This document shows, piece after piece, positions 1 through 9,288 of a DNA stretch of 64,000 nt. Where the stretch lies: positions 141,701-205,700 of the forward strand of contig DASPTU010000125.1 of the NCBI GenBank assembly GCA_035623255.1, read 5' to 3'. The notes below the pieces were generated by a model. It did no database searches. It was not told where the DNA came from and saw only the letters and a list, made by a program, of their open reading frames with translations. Position 1 is the stretch's first letter. Each line of letters opens with the position of its first letter. The DNA comes from JAFAGX01 sp035623255 (GTDB lineage: Bacteria; Acidobacteriota; Terriglobia; Terriglobales; Acidobacteriaceae). The position numbers were made by a program, and so were the translations under genes.

Positions 1-578
1 ATTTGCTCAAGGTCGCTCTCAACAGTGCGAAGATCAACACCGCGGGTGGAGGCGGTGGCGGCATCCCCGGCCTTGGCGGAGGCACGATTCCGACCCAGGG
101 CACGCCGCGAGGCACGCTGCTTTACGACGCGGTTTACCTCGCTTCCCACGATGAACTGGCCCAGCAGGTGGGCCGCAAGGCGATGATTCTGCTGACCGAC
201 GGCGAGGACCAGGGCAGCCGCCTGAAGATCAGGGATGCCATCGAAGCGGCGCAGAAATCGGACAGCATCGTGTATGTGCTTCTATGCGCTGATCGCGGCT
301 TTTACGGCGCCTTTGGCGGTTACTCCGGCGATCGCGAAATGAGGAAGCTGACCGAGGAGACCGGCGGCCGCGTCATCGAAGTGGGCAACAAGTTTGACAA
401 GCTGAAACAGGGCTTCGATCAGATCGCCAACGAACTGCGCAGCCAGTACAACATCGGCTACACCCCAATCAATTCCAAGCTCGACGGCAGCTACCGCAAA
501 GTCGAGATTCGAACCGGCAACAAGGATTACCGGATTCAGTCCCGCGCCGGCTACTACGCCGTTCAGAAGAGGGATTAG
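1..578 (+). CDS. VWFA-related acidobacterial domain protein, C-terminal part
   Basis: The gene enters from the left edge, so the start, any signal peptide and the MIDAS loop are missing. About 191 residues remain. They include a glycine-rich loop followed by the segment RGTLLYDAVYLA, then AMILLTDGEDQGS (a VWFA core strand with acidic loop), and end with LRSQYNIGY and SRAGYYAV. These are the same landmarks seen in the second VWFA protein at 1069-2205. Proteins of this family (TIGR03436 type) are secreted or periplasmic, multiply in Acidobacteria and have no fixed function. The glycine-rich insert of about 20 residues has no counterpart in the second copy. A short hairpin with a T run follows the stop codon. 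Confidence 0.85.
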   Translation, partial: LLKVALNSAKINTAGGGGGGIPGLGGGTIPTQGTPRGTLLYDAVYLASHDELAQQVGRKAMILLTDGEDQGSRLKIRDAIEAAQKSDSIVYVLLCADRGFYGAFGGYSGDREMRKLTEETGGRVIEVGNKFDKLKQGFDQIANELRSQYNIGYTPINSKLDGSYRKVEIRTGNKDYRIQSRAGYYAVQKRD

Positions 579-587
579 TACGGGTGG

Positions 588-605
588 CCGGCCTAAGCCG
601 GTTTT
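588..605 (+). terminator. Putative rho-independent terminator
   Basis: A 5-bp GC stem (CCGGC/GCCGG) with loop CTAA is followed directly by TTTT. It lies 10 bases after the stop of the first VWFA gene and before the convergent DUF3052 gene. The stem is short, so it may be a weak terminator. Its right arm is part of a motif that recurs at 58704-58730. Confidence 0.5.
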
Positions 606-633
606 GCTTGGGTGTGGTTTCGCAAAGTGTGGT

Positions 634-1047
634 TCAAGCCTTGCGCCGGTCTTTCAGTCGTATCACGAACTTCAATCCCGACCAAACGTCGCTCACGGCG
701 CAAACTTTCACGTCAACCAATCCGGCCGCCAAACCAGTGGTTCGCACTTTGTTTTCGTCCAAATCGGTGGCAACTCCCGAAGTTCTTTTCGGCCAACTCA
801 CCCACAACATTCCTGCCGGGGCGAGCCGCTGCGAAAACTCGGAGAAGCTTTTCTGCAGATCAGCGGCATTCTTCACGAAAATCATCGCGAAATCGAGTGA
901 CCCTTCGACATCCTTTGCGATCCGGCAAGTCTTCAGCGCGTCTTTGAGTTCAGCTTTGACTTCCGCAGGCAAGCCGGAGAAGCTTACGCGAAACTGATCT
1001 TTGATTCCGAGCTTTTTGGCTAGTGGAGTTCCGGAGTATCCCGCCAT
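634..1047 (-). CDS. DUF3052-family protein
   Basis: A 137-residue soluble protein beginning MAGYSGTPLAKKLGIK, the usual opening of DUF3052 proteins. It then has an FSGLP segment, a middle stretch where family members show LWVSWPK (visible here), and a C-terminal part ending WSGLKFVIRLKDRR. Length matches the family (about 130 to 150). No catalytic residues are known for this family and the function is unassigned. It lies 21 bases downstream of the VWFA gene on the same strand, so the two may be co-transcribed. Confidence 0.8.
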   Translation of the reverse strand: MAGYSGTPLAKKLGIKDQFRVSFSGLPAEVKAELKDALKTCRIAKDVEGSLDFAMIFVKNAADLQKSFSEFSQRLAPAGMLWVSWPKRTSGVATDLDENKVRTTGLAAGLVDVKVCAVSDVWSGLKFVIRLKDRRKA

Positions 1048-1068
1048 ACTCGATGCTGGGGCTATGAG

Positions 1069-2205
1069 CTATTGCGAGGGAGCATAGTATCCGCGTCGGC
1101 TGCGGACGTGCAACCCCTTTTCCTGGGCGAGAATCTCAATCGTGCGGTAACGGCCGTCGGCGCGGAACTCCGCAGGCTTGTAGGAAATAGCGTATTGGCT
1201 GCGTAGCTCTTCCTGAATGGCCGCAAATGCGTTCGCGACCTCAGTCAGTTGGAAGGGAATATACGAGCGCCCTCCGGTAGCATCGGCGATCCGCTGCAGC
1301 ACCTTGTCGCCATGACTCCCGGTGCCGGACAGGTTGGTGCTGATCGTGTAGACGATCACCTCGGCACGCTGCGCCATCTCGATGGCTTCCTCGCGTGTGA
1401 CGTGGCTCTGGTTATCGTCGCCATCGCTGAGCAGGATCACCGCCTTGCGCACGGGACCGGTATGAGGAACCTTCAGAAGTTTGTCCCGACAGGCAAAGTA
1501 GAGAGCGTCATACAACGCCGTGCCCCCGCCCGGCCGCAGCATCCGTACTCCCATCGAGAGCTTTTCCGTATCGTCCGTGAAATCCTGTGATACTTCGGGA
1601 GTAACGTCGAATCCAACGACGAAGGCCTGATCGTATTTGCGGCGAATGGTCTGGTTCAGAAATTCGATGGCGGACTCCTGCTCGAACTTAAAGCGGTCGC
1701 GCACCGAATTGCTGGCATCAATCAACAAACCTACGTCGAGAGGCAGATCGGCCTCTGCTCGAAAGCTGCTGATCTCAGTCGCCGGCTTGGCATCGTCGAT
1801 GATTCTGAAATCGTTTCGCTTTAGGTCCTTCACGTAGTGCCCGTGCTTGTCAGTCACGGTGAAGACCACATTGACTTCATTGACGGTGCGGCGAATCGTG
1901 GAGATGGATTCGTCGTCCGCTGCGGAAGAACGCGTGTCAGCCGCAACCGGCGCCGAGGCTTCGCCTGGCTGAGGCGCTGAGGCCGCTGGTGCGGTTGCCG
2001 CGTTGGCAGCGTCGTTAGGATTGTCCTGCGGCTTTTCAGGCGCTGGGCTCTGAGCGGGAGCAGGCCGCTGGTCTGTTGCCGCTGGCGGTGTTTTTGTCGC
2101 CGATGGCGCCGCGGGCAGAGCATCGGGCTGGCCGCTTTGGCCATACATTGCGGCCACAATCACAATGGGAAACCAAACGGAGAGAATGCTGCGAAATCTC
2201 ATCAA
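1069..2205 (-). CDS. VWFA-related acidobacterial domain protein
   Basis: A 378-residue secreted protein. Residues 1 to about 22 form a signal peptide, followed by about 80 residues rich in Ala, Pro and Gln that look unstructured. The globular part starts near VNEVNVVFTVTDKHG and has the MIDAS-like motif DASNS, the second core segment AVILLSDGDDNQS, and the family ending LRSQYAISY...SRRGYYAPS. The DxSxS metal site appears intact. The family is typical of Acidobacteria and probably mediates protein or ligand binding outside the cytoplasm. Its partner in this window is the paralogue at 1-578. It probably shares a transcript with the DUF3052 gene. Confidence 0.85.
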   Translation of the reverse strand: MMRFRSILSVWFPIVIVAAMYGQSGQPDALPAAPSATKTPPAATDQRPAPAQSPAPEKPQDNPNDAANAATAPAASAPQPGEASAPVAADTRSSAADDESISTIRRTVNEVNVVFTVTDKHGHYVKDLKRNDFRIIDDAKPATEISSFRAEADLPLDVGLLIDASNSVRDRFKFEQESAIEFLNQTIRRKYDQAFVVGFDVTPEVSQDFTDDTEKLSMGVRMLRPGGGTALYDALYFACRDKLLKVPHTGPVRKAVILLSDGDDNQSHVTREEAIEMAQRAEVIVYTISTNLSGTGSHGDKVLQRIADATGGRSYIPFQLTEVANAFAAIQEELRSQYAISYKPAEFRADGRYRTIEILAQEKGLHVRSRRGYYAPSQ

Positions 2206-2258
2206 TTCCCTTCATTATAGTCGCATGCAAGAACTCTGGTAGTCAGAGTAACTCCTCA

Positions 2259-3851
2259 TTAAACGGATGAATTCTCAGAGAGAAACCCACGGGATAGCGC
2301 GCTCCGAAGCTGCCACAAGGCGATAGCCAGGGCCATTAACGCCGCACTCCAGATCGCCAGACTCATATCCACGACCCATGCCGGTGCCTCTCCCACCCGT
2401 CGCAGCACAAACGGCAAGAAGTTCCACGTAGTGATGTGAACGTAATCCCACGGATCCTGAGTCATCGGAACATTATTCAGGCCCCACTGCTCCATCTTCC
2501 CCAGCGCAAACGCGACCATGTTCTCGAATCGCAGCGCAATCACAAATGTCGGATGGCCCATGGTTTCCATCTGGTAAATCTCCAGAGGCAACCAGAAAGC
2601 AAGAGATGCGAATTGAATCAGAGTGCTGACTGCTATCAGGAAAACTCCCGCGGCCCGAATCATTCTTCCCAACTGCTGCCGGTATCGCAGCAACAGTGGC
2701 ACCGAAATGAACGCCGCAAATTCGGCCGCAGTTGAGACGTATCGATCGCCCCACGCAAAATCGCCGCTCCAAACCGTGTAACGTGCGTAGAAGCAGATGT
2801 AACCGAGAAGCAACAGAAAAGCCGTGAGGACAAACGCCTTAACCGGCGGCGCAAAGTACTTCCATGCGAAGGTCGCAACCAGCATTGTCAGGATGATCAG
2901 CGGGTCAAAGAGAAAAATAGACTTCTCCGGGGTAATCAGGGGGCCGAGGAAACCGACATGAAACGGTGTCTCCCACGGATAATTTGCTGGAAGCGCCGGA
3001 TTCAGGCTGCGGTACTCCTTTGCAACTACCGAGATGTATGTGTTGAAGAACGACCCAAAACGATAGAACTGGTAGAGGCGGTCAATCAGCAGGAAAACCG
3101 CATAAATGGGGGCGGCCGTTTTGGTATAGCTCAGCAGGCGATCCCAAAGCCTGCGGCCTCGCAGGTCTTGCCCCCACAGCAATGCCAGCAAAACAAATAA
3201 TCCCCCCGCAATCAGGTCCAGCCCGGTCGTGAGCCGCGTCAGCAGGTTCAAACCGAATGCCGACGAGCCAATTACCAACGCCCGTTTGTTGCCAGTTGTC
3301 GCCCACTCGTACTGAAAGCAGAACCCACCCAATGTGAGCAGCATGATGTAGTTGTTCTCCATCATGTTCTGCGTGTAATGCAGGTGCGTCGTACAGAAAA
3401 GAACTGCCAGCACTCCCGCGAGAGCCTCCTTGAGTTTGAATCCCAGCAGTCGCAGAAGGCGCAGGCAGACCAGAGCTGTCAAGACATTAATGAGAATCTG
3501 CGTGGTATAGGTCACAAAAATGTTGCGCACGCTGGGATCATTGCCGTTGTAATCGCTGAATATTGGAATCCTTTCAATCCATGTGCCCACAATGTCTGCC
3601 GGCAACATGAGCAGCGATTGTCCGATTCCGTACCATCCATAGAGCCGCCCGCCGCGCCCATGTACACCAAATTCGGGATACTCATTAGGAAACACCGGCG
3701 GCTCAGAAGTCCAGAACGAGTGCGTGGCCTGCAGCCGATGCATGGTATCGCTCGATCCCAACTCGCCCGATTGCACGGCGAAGGCAAGCAACGCAGCCGC
3801 CAGGCTCACCAGCACTCGAGGATCCTGGGACCACCGGAGACGGTTAGGCAT
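2259..3851 (-). CDS. Polytopic membrane protein, GT-C-like
   Basis: About 530 residues with roughly ten or more hydrophobic segments. After the first helix comes a loop with SGELGSSDTMHRL, which resembles the acidic first periplasmic loop of GT-C glycosyltransferases (lipid-linked sugar users). That assignment is only a resemblance. A frame extension to a TTG at 3929 exists, but ATG 3851 starts directly before a basic N-terminus and first helix. No strong ribosome site is visible at either. The gene is followed after 53 bases by the VWFA gene on the same strand. No sugar-precursor gene is adjacent. Confidence 0.6.
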   Translation of the reverse strand: MPNRLRWSQDPRVLVSLAAALLAFAVQSGELGSSDTMHRLQATHSFWTSEPPVFPNEYPEFGVHGRGGRLYGWYGIGQSLLMLPADIVGTWIERIPIFSDYNGNDPSVRNIFVTYTTQILINVLTALVCLRLLRLLGFKLKEALAGVLAVLFCTTHLHYTQNMMENNYIMLLTLGGFCFQYEWATTGNKRALVIGSSAFGLNLLTRLTTGLDLIAGGLFVLLALLWGQDLRGRRLWDRLLSYTKTAAPIYAVFLLIDRLYQFYRFGSFFNTYISVVAKEYRSLNPALPANYPWETPFHVGFLGPLITPEKSIFLFDPLIILTMLVATFAWKYFAPPVKAFVLTAFLLLLGYICFYARYTVWSGDFAWGDRYVSTAAEFAAFISVPLLLRYRQQLGRMIRAAGVFLIAVSTLIQFASLAFWLPLEIYQMETMGHPTFVIALRFENMVAFALGKMEQWGLNNVPMTQDPWDYVHITTWNFLPFVLRRVGEAPAWVVDMSLAIWSAALMALAIALWQLRSALSRGFLSENSSV

Positions 3852-4059
3852 TTTGGTTATCGTAATGCAACCGCATGGGAAATGTAGAAACCTCCGTGCC
3901 CTGGTTGGCGAACGAAAGTTGCGAGCCAACCTGGGACAAAGCCCCTCTTCCCAAAGCCCGCACGCCTACCTCGGGCATCCCGCATTGACACCAACAACTC
4001 CGCGCATTTAGATTCCCTAGCACTCTTGTGGGGCAAATCTAAAAATAGGGATCAGAACC

Positions 4060-5511
4060 ATGCGGGCCATAAGCGCTGTCGCATTTGTGTTTTTCATTTC
4101 GCTTGCCGCTGTTGCACAGTTGTCACCCGATGTCCGGGAGTATGTAAAGTTTGACAACCAGGTTGTCGCGATCACCCATGCGCGTGTGATCGATGGCACG
4201 GGAGCCGCCGCGCGCAATGATCAAACCATCCTGATTCGCAAAAGCAGAATCGAATCAGTCGGCGCCGCGAGCATTCCTGCCGATGCCAAGGTCATCGACG
4301 CAACTGGCCGCTCCGTGATTCCCGGGCTTGTCGACATGCATGGGCACATGTTCTACACGGCGGGAAACGTCTATCACAACGATGGCAGCCTCGCGATGGG
4401 CGGCATCACGCTCAATGAAATGTTCTACACCTATCCCCGTCTGTATCTCGCCGGAGGCGTGACCTCGGTTCGTACTACGGGCTCGATCGAGCCCTACACC
4501 GATCTCAACCTGAAAAAGTGGATTGATCGCGGCATGGTGCCTGGTCCAAGGATGGATGTGACCAGTCCTTACATGGAAGGCGAAGGAACCATGTTTCCAC
4601 AGATGCACGAAATCACCAGCCCCGCAGATGCGCAGAAGACGGCCGCCTACTGGGCCTACGAAGGCGTCACCTCCTTCAAAGCCTATATGAATATTACCCG
4701 CGCTGAGCTGAAAGCGGTCATTGACGAGGCCCACAAGCGCGGCCTTAAGGTCACTGGTCACCTGTGCTCGGTTACTTCGCGCGAGGCAGCTGAGCTCGGA
4801 ATCGATAACCTGGAACACGGACCCCTTGCCGTTGACACCGAGTTCGTCGCAAACAAAGTCCCGGACAAATGTCCGTTCTTTATGGACATGCTCGACGCAC
4901 AGGCGCACGTGGACGTGAATGGGCCTCAGATGCAGGAGATCACTCGCGATCTGATTCAACATCGCGTCGCGGTGACATCGACGCTGTCGGTATACGAACT
5001 TGATGTTCCCAGCCATCTGCCCCTTCGCAAAGAAGTAACGGATGCCCTGCTCCCGGAGTCGCTGGCCAGCTACATCGCTGCCCGAAACAGGGCCAACGGT
5101 GACCCGCGCTGGCTCATGCGCTTACAGAAGGAAATGCAGTGGGAGCGTGCCTTCTATGTTGCTGGAGGAAAGTTACTCGCCGGCAGCGATCCCACTGGCG
5201 TCGGCGCCATACTGGGGGGCGATCTCGCGGGATATGGTCTGCAACGCGAACTGGAGTTGCTGGTCGAAGCCGGTTTCTCTCCGCTGGAAGCAATTCACAT
5301 TACGACCCAGGTGAATGCCGAATTCCTCGGCCATGGCGATCAGATTGGTACGATTGCCGCGGGCAAGTTGGCCGATTTGGTCATCATTGCTGGCGATCCC
5401 TCCGCCAACATCGCCGATATAGAAAAAGTCGAGACCGTGTTCAAAGATGGCGTGGCTTACGATCCCGCCAAATTGTCCGAGTCTGTCCGCGGAATGGTCG
5501 GCCTCAGGTGA
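4060..5511 (+). CDS. Secreted amidohydrolase-family protein
   Basis: A 483-residue metal-dependent hydrolase of the amidohydrolase superfamily. It has a signal peptide (residues 1 to about 20, ending VAQ) and an N-terminal beta-sandwich with TILIRKSRIESVG. The metal motif HGH in VDMHGHMF follows, then a lysine in SFKAYMN that could be carboxylated, HLCS and NLEHG histidines, and GSDPTG with the late aspartate. The C-terminal sandwich ends with IAAGKLADLVII. These proteins resemble imidazolonepropionase and prolidase-like enzymes; substrate cannot be told. The signal peptide suggests periplasmic action. The gene stands alone between oppositely oriented neighbours. Confidence 0.85.
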   Translation: MRAISAVAFVFFISLAAVAQLSPDVREYVKFDNQVVAITHARVIDGTGAAARNDQTILIRKSRIESVGAASIPADAKVIDATGRSVIPGLVDMHGHMFYTAGNVYHNDGSLAMGGITLNEMFYTYPRLYLAGGVTSVRTTGSIEPYTDLNLKKWIDRGMVPGPRMDVTSPYMEGEGTMFPQMHEITSPADAQKTAAYWAYEGVTSFKAYMNITRAELKAVIDEAHKRGLKVTGHLCSVTSREAAELGIDNLEHGPLAVDTEFVANKVPDKCPFFMDMLDAQAHVDVNGPQMQEITRDLIQHRVAVTSTLSVYELDVPSHLPLRKEVTDALLPESLASYIAARNRANGDPRWLMRLQKEMQWERAFYVAGGKLLAGSDPTGVGAILGGDLAGYGLQRELELLVEAGFSPLEAIHITTQVNAEFLGHGDQIGTIAAGKLADLVIIAGDPSANIADIEKVETVFKDGVAYDPAKLSESVRGMVGLR

Positions 5512-5573
5512 GAATGGCAGTGATATCAGGCGATTGGGACAGCAGGAGTAAGACCTGAGTTCGAACGAACATG

Positions 5574-6314
5574 CTACGTTCTTCCGTCTCCTTTCGCGAT
5601 CTCTGCGATAAATATTATTTCTCGCGAGCGTGTTGGCTCGAACAGGCTACCGTCCCAGTCTCCGAGCACGCCACGGACCACCAATCCTGAGCGGGCGATC
5701 AACCCCTCGACATGCTCTCGTGATGAAAACCGTAAAGTGCTGCTCGTGGTCAGCGCCACTTGCGGGAAGCGGTAGGAAGTCTCGAACGAGATGAATTCAC
5801 CGTCTTTGCCCTTCACTTCCAAGGTCTCCACAACTTGTTCGCCGTGGAACAAGCGGACCAAAGGCGGCCGTGCAGCCCACTCTGCAGCCCAATCCATGCC
5901 AGGATTTCGCGTCTCGAATGCAACCCTGCCACCCTCGTTGAGGTGGCCACGCATGGTCTCTAACACTGCCAGCGCATCGGCGTCAGTGAGCAGGATTTGG
6001 AAAGCATGCCCGGTCATGACGATTAGGTCGAAACGCCGGTCGGACCTGTAGGCTTGCGCTGCGGACTCGACCCACTCAACCCGTTCCGCGTGAGGTTTTC
6101 TTTTAGCCAGCGCCAGCATCGCCGCTGCTGGGTCAACACCTGTCACTTGGTGAGCGTGTTCGGCAAGGGCGCAGCAGAGTGTGCCCGTACCGCAGCCCAG
6201 ATCGAGCACACTGCGCGGCTGCGATCCGGCGAGGGAGAGATAAAAGTCGGTATCCTTCGCCCTTGGATTGGCAACGTCGTAAATTTCTGCGATCTGCTGG
6301 TTCTGGTAGTCCAT
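5574..6314 (-). CDS. Class I SAM-dependent methyltransferase
   Basis: About 246 residues with a clear Rossmann methyltransferase fold. Motif I is VLDLGCGTGTL, the acidic end of strand 2 is VTGVDPAAAML, and the post-motif FDLIVMTGHAFQ follows. The chosen start ATG 6314 (MDYQNQQIAEIYD) matches the usual start of small-molecule methyltransferases; an upstream in-frame start at 6347 is possible. The substrate is unknown. It lies about 130 bases downstream of the M48-type protease gene on the same strand, with no functional link apparent. Confidence 0.8.
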   Translation of the reverse strand: MDYQNQQIAEIYDVANPRAKDTDFYLSLAGSQPRSVLDLGCGTGTLCCALAEHAHQVTGVDPAAAMLALAKRKPHAERVEWVESAAQAYRSDRRFDLIVMTGHAFQILLTDADALAVLETMRGHLNEGGRVAFETRNPGMDWAAEWAARPPLVRLFHGEQVVETLEVKGKDGEFISFETSYRFPQVALTTSSTLRFSSREHVEGLIARSGLVVRGVLGDWDGSLFEPTRSREIIFIAEIAKGDGRT

Positions 6315-6444
6315 CCTTACGGCGCAGCCGAGTCTTTTCAGGGGCAATTCTACAGTTGTGGCTCAAGCGTTACTGGCGCCGATCGCAAGCGAGAGTCCAG
6401 GATCGCGAGACCCGCACCGGTATTTCCACAATAGGAACTGGACG

Positions 6445-7593
6445 CTAGCGCGGCAGTTTGGGAACGTCGACGCGGGCGAGGGCAGCACCCCAACCGTCGA
6501 AAACGGAAACGTCCGCCCAACGTGCGCTGGATTTGTTCCGATCAGATGGAGCTGAAAGCGTGAAGGTGACCGTGGTCAAGGGTGAGGTACAACCTGTGAC
6601 CTCGCGCATTTCGAATTCCGATCGTGACTGATTGAGGAAACGCTCACCTGTAGACATGTTCCGTGACACCGAAACGACGTGCAACACTACCTCGACCGCA
6701 CCCGCCAGGTTCTGGCAGCGCATTGGGACCCTGATCTCCAAGTCTTTTGCTTCCGTCTTTCTAACCGTGGGCGTACCGGCGAAGACGATGATCGGGGGAT
6801 TGCCACCCGGCGAGGCAAACCATTCCGGCCAGCGATGCTCGAATTCAATGCTGGCGCTAAGATAGGCGTGCATCAATTCCTGGTCCCGCTCCTCCCAACA
6901 AGGGTGCATCGCGTATAACGACCTCGGTGTTGCGCCGGAGCCTTTTGCATGCAGCAAATGATGCAAAGCAGGCACGAAATGGGGATGGTAACCTGCGCGC
7001 GCCATCAGCATGAGGCTATCGCGGTCAGCATCGATTTCCAGTTGCCGGCAAAATTGGCCCAAACTTGCCGACGCCTTCTGTGAGTCCGACCACGAAGCAA
7101 ACGGAACACCCGGGTCATCCAGAACGACTGTTTGCGCGCTGTCCCGTTCCCGGGATTTCTGATAAAGATAACGACGGGCCCAATCGCGCCGCTCGACATG
7201 GGAAATTTCGTGCGACAGGATGGCCGCCCAGAAGCCTGCGTTCTGGTCTATCAACTGTGCCAGACTCGTCTCGACGTAAATAGTCCCCTCCGGCGATGAG
7301 TAAGCGTTGAGCTGATCGCCCTCAATAATCCGCAGCTCCCAGGAGAATTTCGTGGCGGAGGGTCGCGAAAGCTGCTTGATGAGCCGTTCGAACACAGCTC
7401 TGCCAATAGCGTACCGTCCCACAGCGGCTGTGCTCCTTGCCATAAATTGGGGACGAAGCCGGATGCCGGTTTCCAGATCGACATTGAAGTTTGGTGGTAG
7501 CTCGGGCGCGTCGAACAGTGGAGTCTGAGCGTGAGTCACCATCGATGGGAATCCCACTAAGACCGCGCCGAGGAGTAGTGCCGGCCCTCGCAT
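6445..7593 (-). CDS. M48-type zinc metalloprotease, secreted
   Basis: A 382-residue protein with a signal peptide (ending near VTHA). The zinc motif HEISH is in WAAILSHEISHVE, preceded by the M48 features LNAYSSPEGTIYV (the LNAFAxPGG-like segment). EIDADRDSLMLMARAGY supplies the third ligand region. This order is typical of the BepA/LoiP branch of M48 peptidases, which work on outer-membrane proteins in the periplasm. The C-terminal 130 residues are beta-rich, not TPR repeats, and unrecognised. The IIxxGD segment also fits the family. Confidence 0.8.
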   Translation of the reverse strand: MRGPALLLGAVLVGFPSMVTHAQTPLFDAPELPPNFNVDLETGIRLRPQFMARSTAAVGRYAIGRAVFERLIKQLSRPSATKFSWELRIIEGDQLNAYSSPEGTIYVETSLAQLIDQNAGFWAAILSHEISHVERRDWARRYLYQKSRERDSAQTVVLDDPGVPFASWSDSQKASASLGQFCRQLEIDADRDSLMLMARAGYHPHFVPALHHLLHAKGSGATPRSLYAMHPCWEERDQELMHAYLSASIEFEHRWPEWFASPGGNPPIIVFAGTPTVRKTEAKDLEIRVPMRCQNLAGAVEVVLHVVSVSRNMSTGERFLNQSRSEFEMREVTGCTSPLTTVTFTLSAPSDRNKSSARWADVSVFDGWGAALARVDVPKLPR

Positions 7594-7881
7594 GTCCGTT
7601 TTCCTTATCTCCTCCTGGAGCGCCGTAGTGCTCTGAGAGATGCCCGGTCGTTAGACCATCAGCTCACCAAAAGGAGCGTGCCTGAAACAATTATTATCAG
7701 AAAACCGACAGCACGCTGTGATAGCAAACACGTTGAGAGGTGCGCGAATACCCGTCGGTGCTCCCTCGAGAGATCTGCCTTTGAGCTCTTCATTGTAGAG
7801 CACTGCGGAATCCTGGCTGGGCCTCTCTTGAACAGATTAACGTCGTGCGCAAGCGTGCGCCCGGGATACAACGCCGATCCT

Positions 7882-9192
7882 CTATTGCACCGATACCGTG
7901 ACCGTGGCGACCGATCGGCCGTACTGGTTGGTCGCGTAGAGAGTGTACGTGGTTGTTTGTGACGGCACTACGGTCACACTGCTGCCTCGGACCGCCCCGA
8001 TCTGCGGAGAGATCACGTAGTACGAAGCTGCGGCCGCATTCCAGTTAAGCGTCACCTTTGTGCCGGAGCTCACTGTCGTCGCGCTAGCGGTGAAGGTGCT
8101 GATGCTCGGCGCCGCTCCCTGGGGCACATTCGATGCCGTATAAATCGGATTCATCTGCACGACCTCAAATGCCGACGCTGGAACCTGCGACAAATTGTGC
8201 AAGTCATTATTGTCCCAACGGTCATCCGGCGCGCCGCTCAGGTACATTGCGCTACCGTTGTCCGCCATGATGATGCCGTAAGTCTTCAATGCGGTAAGGA
8301 TCACCTGCACATTGCTGGAAAATCCGGAAATGTCATAGCTTGCCTTTAGCCGCATGCGCATTCCCATGGGCGCAGCCAGAGAATTCGAGGAATTGGCCGC
8401 CCAGTGCGACGCTGGAGGTATCATCGCTGCCTGGCTCTGTGGCAATGTAAAGCGAATGGCATGCTGAATTTTTCCGCTTGCCACTTCGTCGTAGCGCACC
8501 AGCCCGGCAAAAATCGATAGTCCGGCAGCGTCGGCCGAAGTCCAGGTCCACGGACGCTGCTCGTCATTCAAGAGGTCCCAAACCGCCGTCGACCCGGCGT
8601 TCCAGCTGCCGTCACTGTTCGCAGAAGCGCTGTACAGTTCATACAGGAAACAGTTGGCGTTATCGATTACCAGCACGTGCCGGTCCCCGTTGCCGGGATT
8701 GGGATACCCTTCAATCGGCGCACTTGCCGGAACGGGCATGGGGCCGGGATCGCTCTCATCGCCGTACGCCGTGAAATTTATGGCGACAAGGTTCTGCGAT
8801 CCGTTTACCGCCACGTAGGGAATTCCCATGCTGGAGCCTTGATACAGGCCCGAGCCAAAATCAGGATGCAAGCCGATGGTAGGACCGATGAAGTTGATAA
8901 TCGCATCCGAGTTCGGATCAACCGGTGCGGAAGAAATGTTCTGGTTCCACGCGTTGTCTGCAGGGAAGGGCCGGAACCCGTTTAAACTTGCTCCTTGTCC
9001 GGTCGCAATCCCATTACACTGACTTTGGGCATTGCCCGATCCGCCTCCCGTCCCGCCTCCGCTTCCCGCGTTTGACCCGTTGCCGGATTGGCTGGGCGCC
9101 GATTGCGATCCGCCGCAACCCATCAAAAACACCAGCAGTACCAATGTTAGCGAAACGAACAAGGCTCCTGGTCTGCGCATCGTGGAATCCAT
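7882..9192 (-). CDS. Putative lipoprotein with C-terminal Ig-like domain
   Basis: A 436-residue protein. The N-terminus is a lipoprotein signal with lipobox LMGC followed by GG, then a 30-residue Gly/Ser/Asn linker. The middle 280 residues are unrecognised but contain conserved-looking motifs (FPADNAWNQNIS, HVLVIDNANCFLYEL, WDLLNDEQRPWTWTSADAAGL). They resemble proteins annotated only as hypothetical in soil bacteria. The last 90 residues (TFTASATTVSSGTKVTLNW to the end) look like an Ig/PKD-type domain. The lipid anchor probably places it on the inner or outer membrane. ATG 9192 and ATG 9180 are both possible starts. Confidence 0.65.
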   Translation of the reverse strand: MDSTMRRPGALFVSLTLVLLVFLMGCGGSQSAPSQSGNGSNAGSGGGTGGGSGNAQSQCNGIATGQGASLNGFRPFPADNAWNQNISSAPVDPNSDAIINFIGPTIGLHPDFGSGLYQGSSMGIPYVAVNGSQNLVAINFTAYGDESDPGPMPVPASAPIEGYPNPGNGDRHVLVIDNANCFLYELYSASANSDGSWNAGSTAVWDLLNDEQRPWTWTSADAAGLSIFAGLVRYDEVASGKIQHAIRFTLPQSQAAMIPPASHWAANSSNSLAAPMGMRMRLKASYDISGFSSNVQVILTALKTYGIIMADNGSAMYLSGAPDDRWDNNDLHNLSQVPASAFEVVQMNPIYTASNVPQGAAPSISTFTASATTVSSGTKVTLNWNAAAASYYVISPQIGAVRGSSVTVVPSQTTTYTLYATNQYGRSVATVTVSVQ

Positions 9193-9288
9193 CTAATCAT
9201 TCTCGCGTCTTTCTATCGGCGCGACACGAGCCACAAGGTCAGGGGCTACGGGAAGACGTACATGTACAGATGAGCTTCTGCGATTGCG

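Noticed and set aside
5139..5558. 139-codon frame inside the amidohydrolase gene
   Set aside because: It is an alternative frame of the well-supported amidohydrolase; its Arg- and Trp-rich sequence is typical of a shadow.
7659..7871. Possible small gene with a C-terminal hydrophobic helix (44 to 70 residues, minus strand)
   Set aside because: No ribosome site at either ATG and no recognisable family; it may be a chance frame in the 288-base gap.
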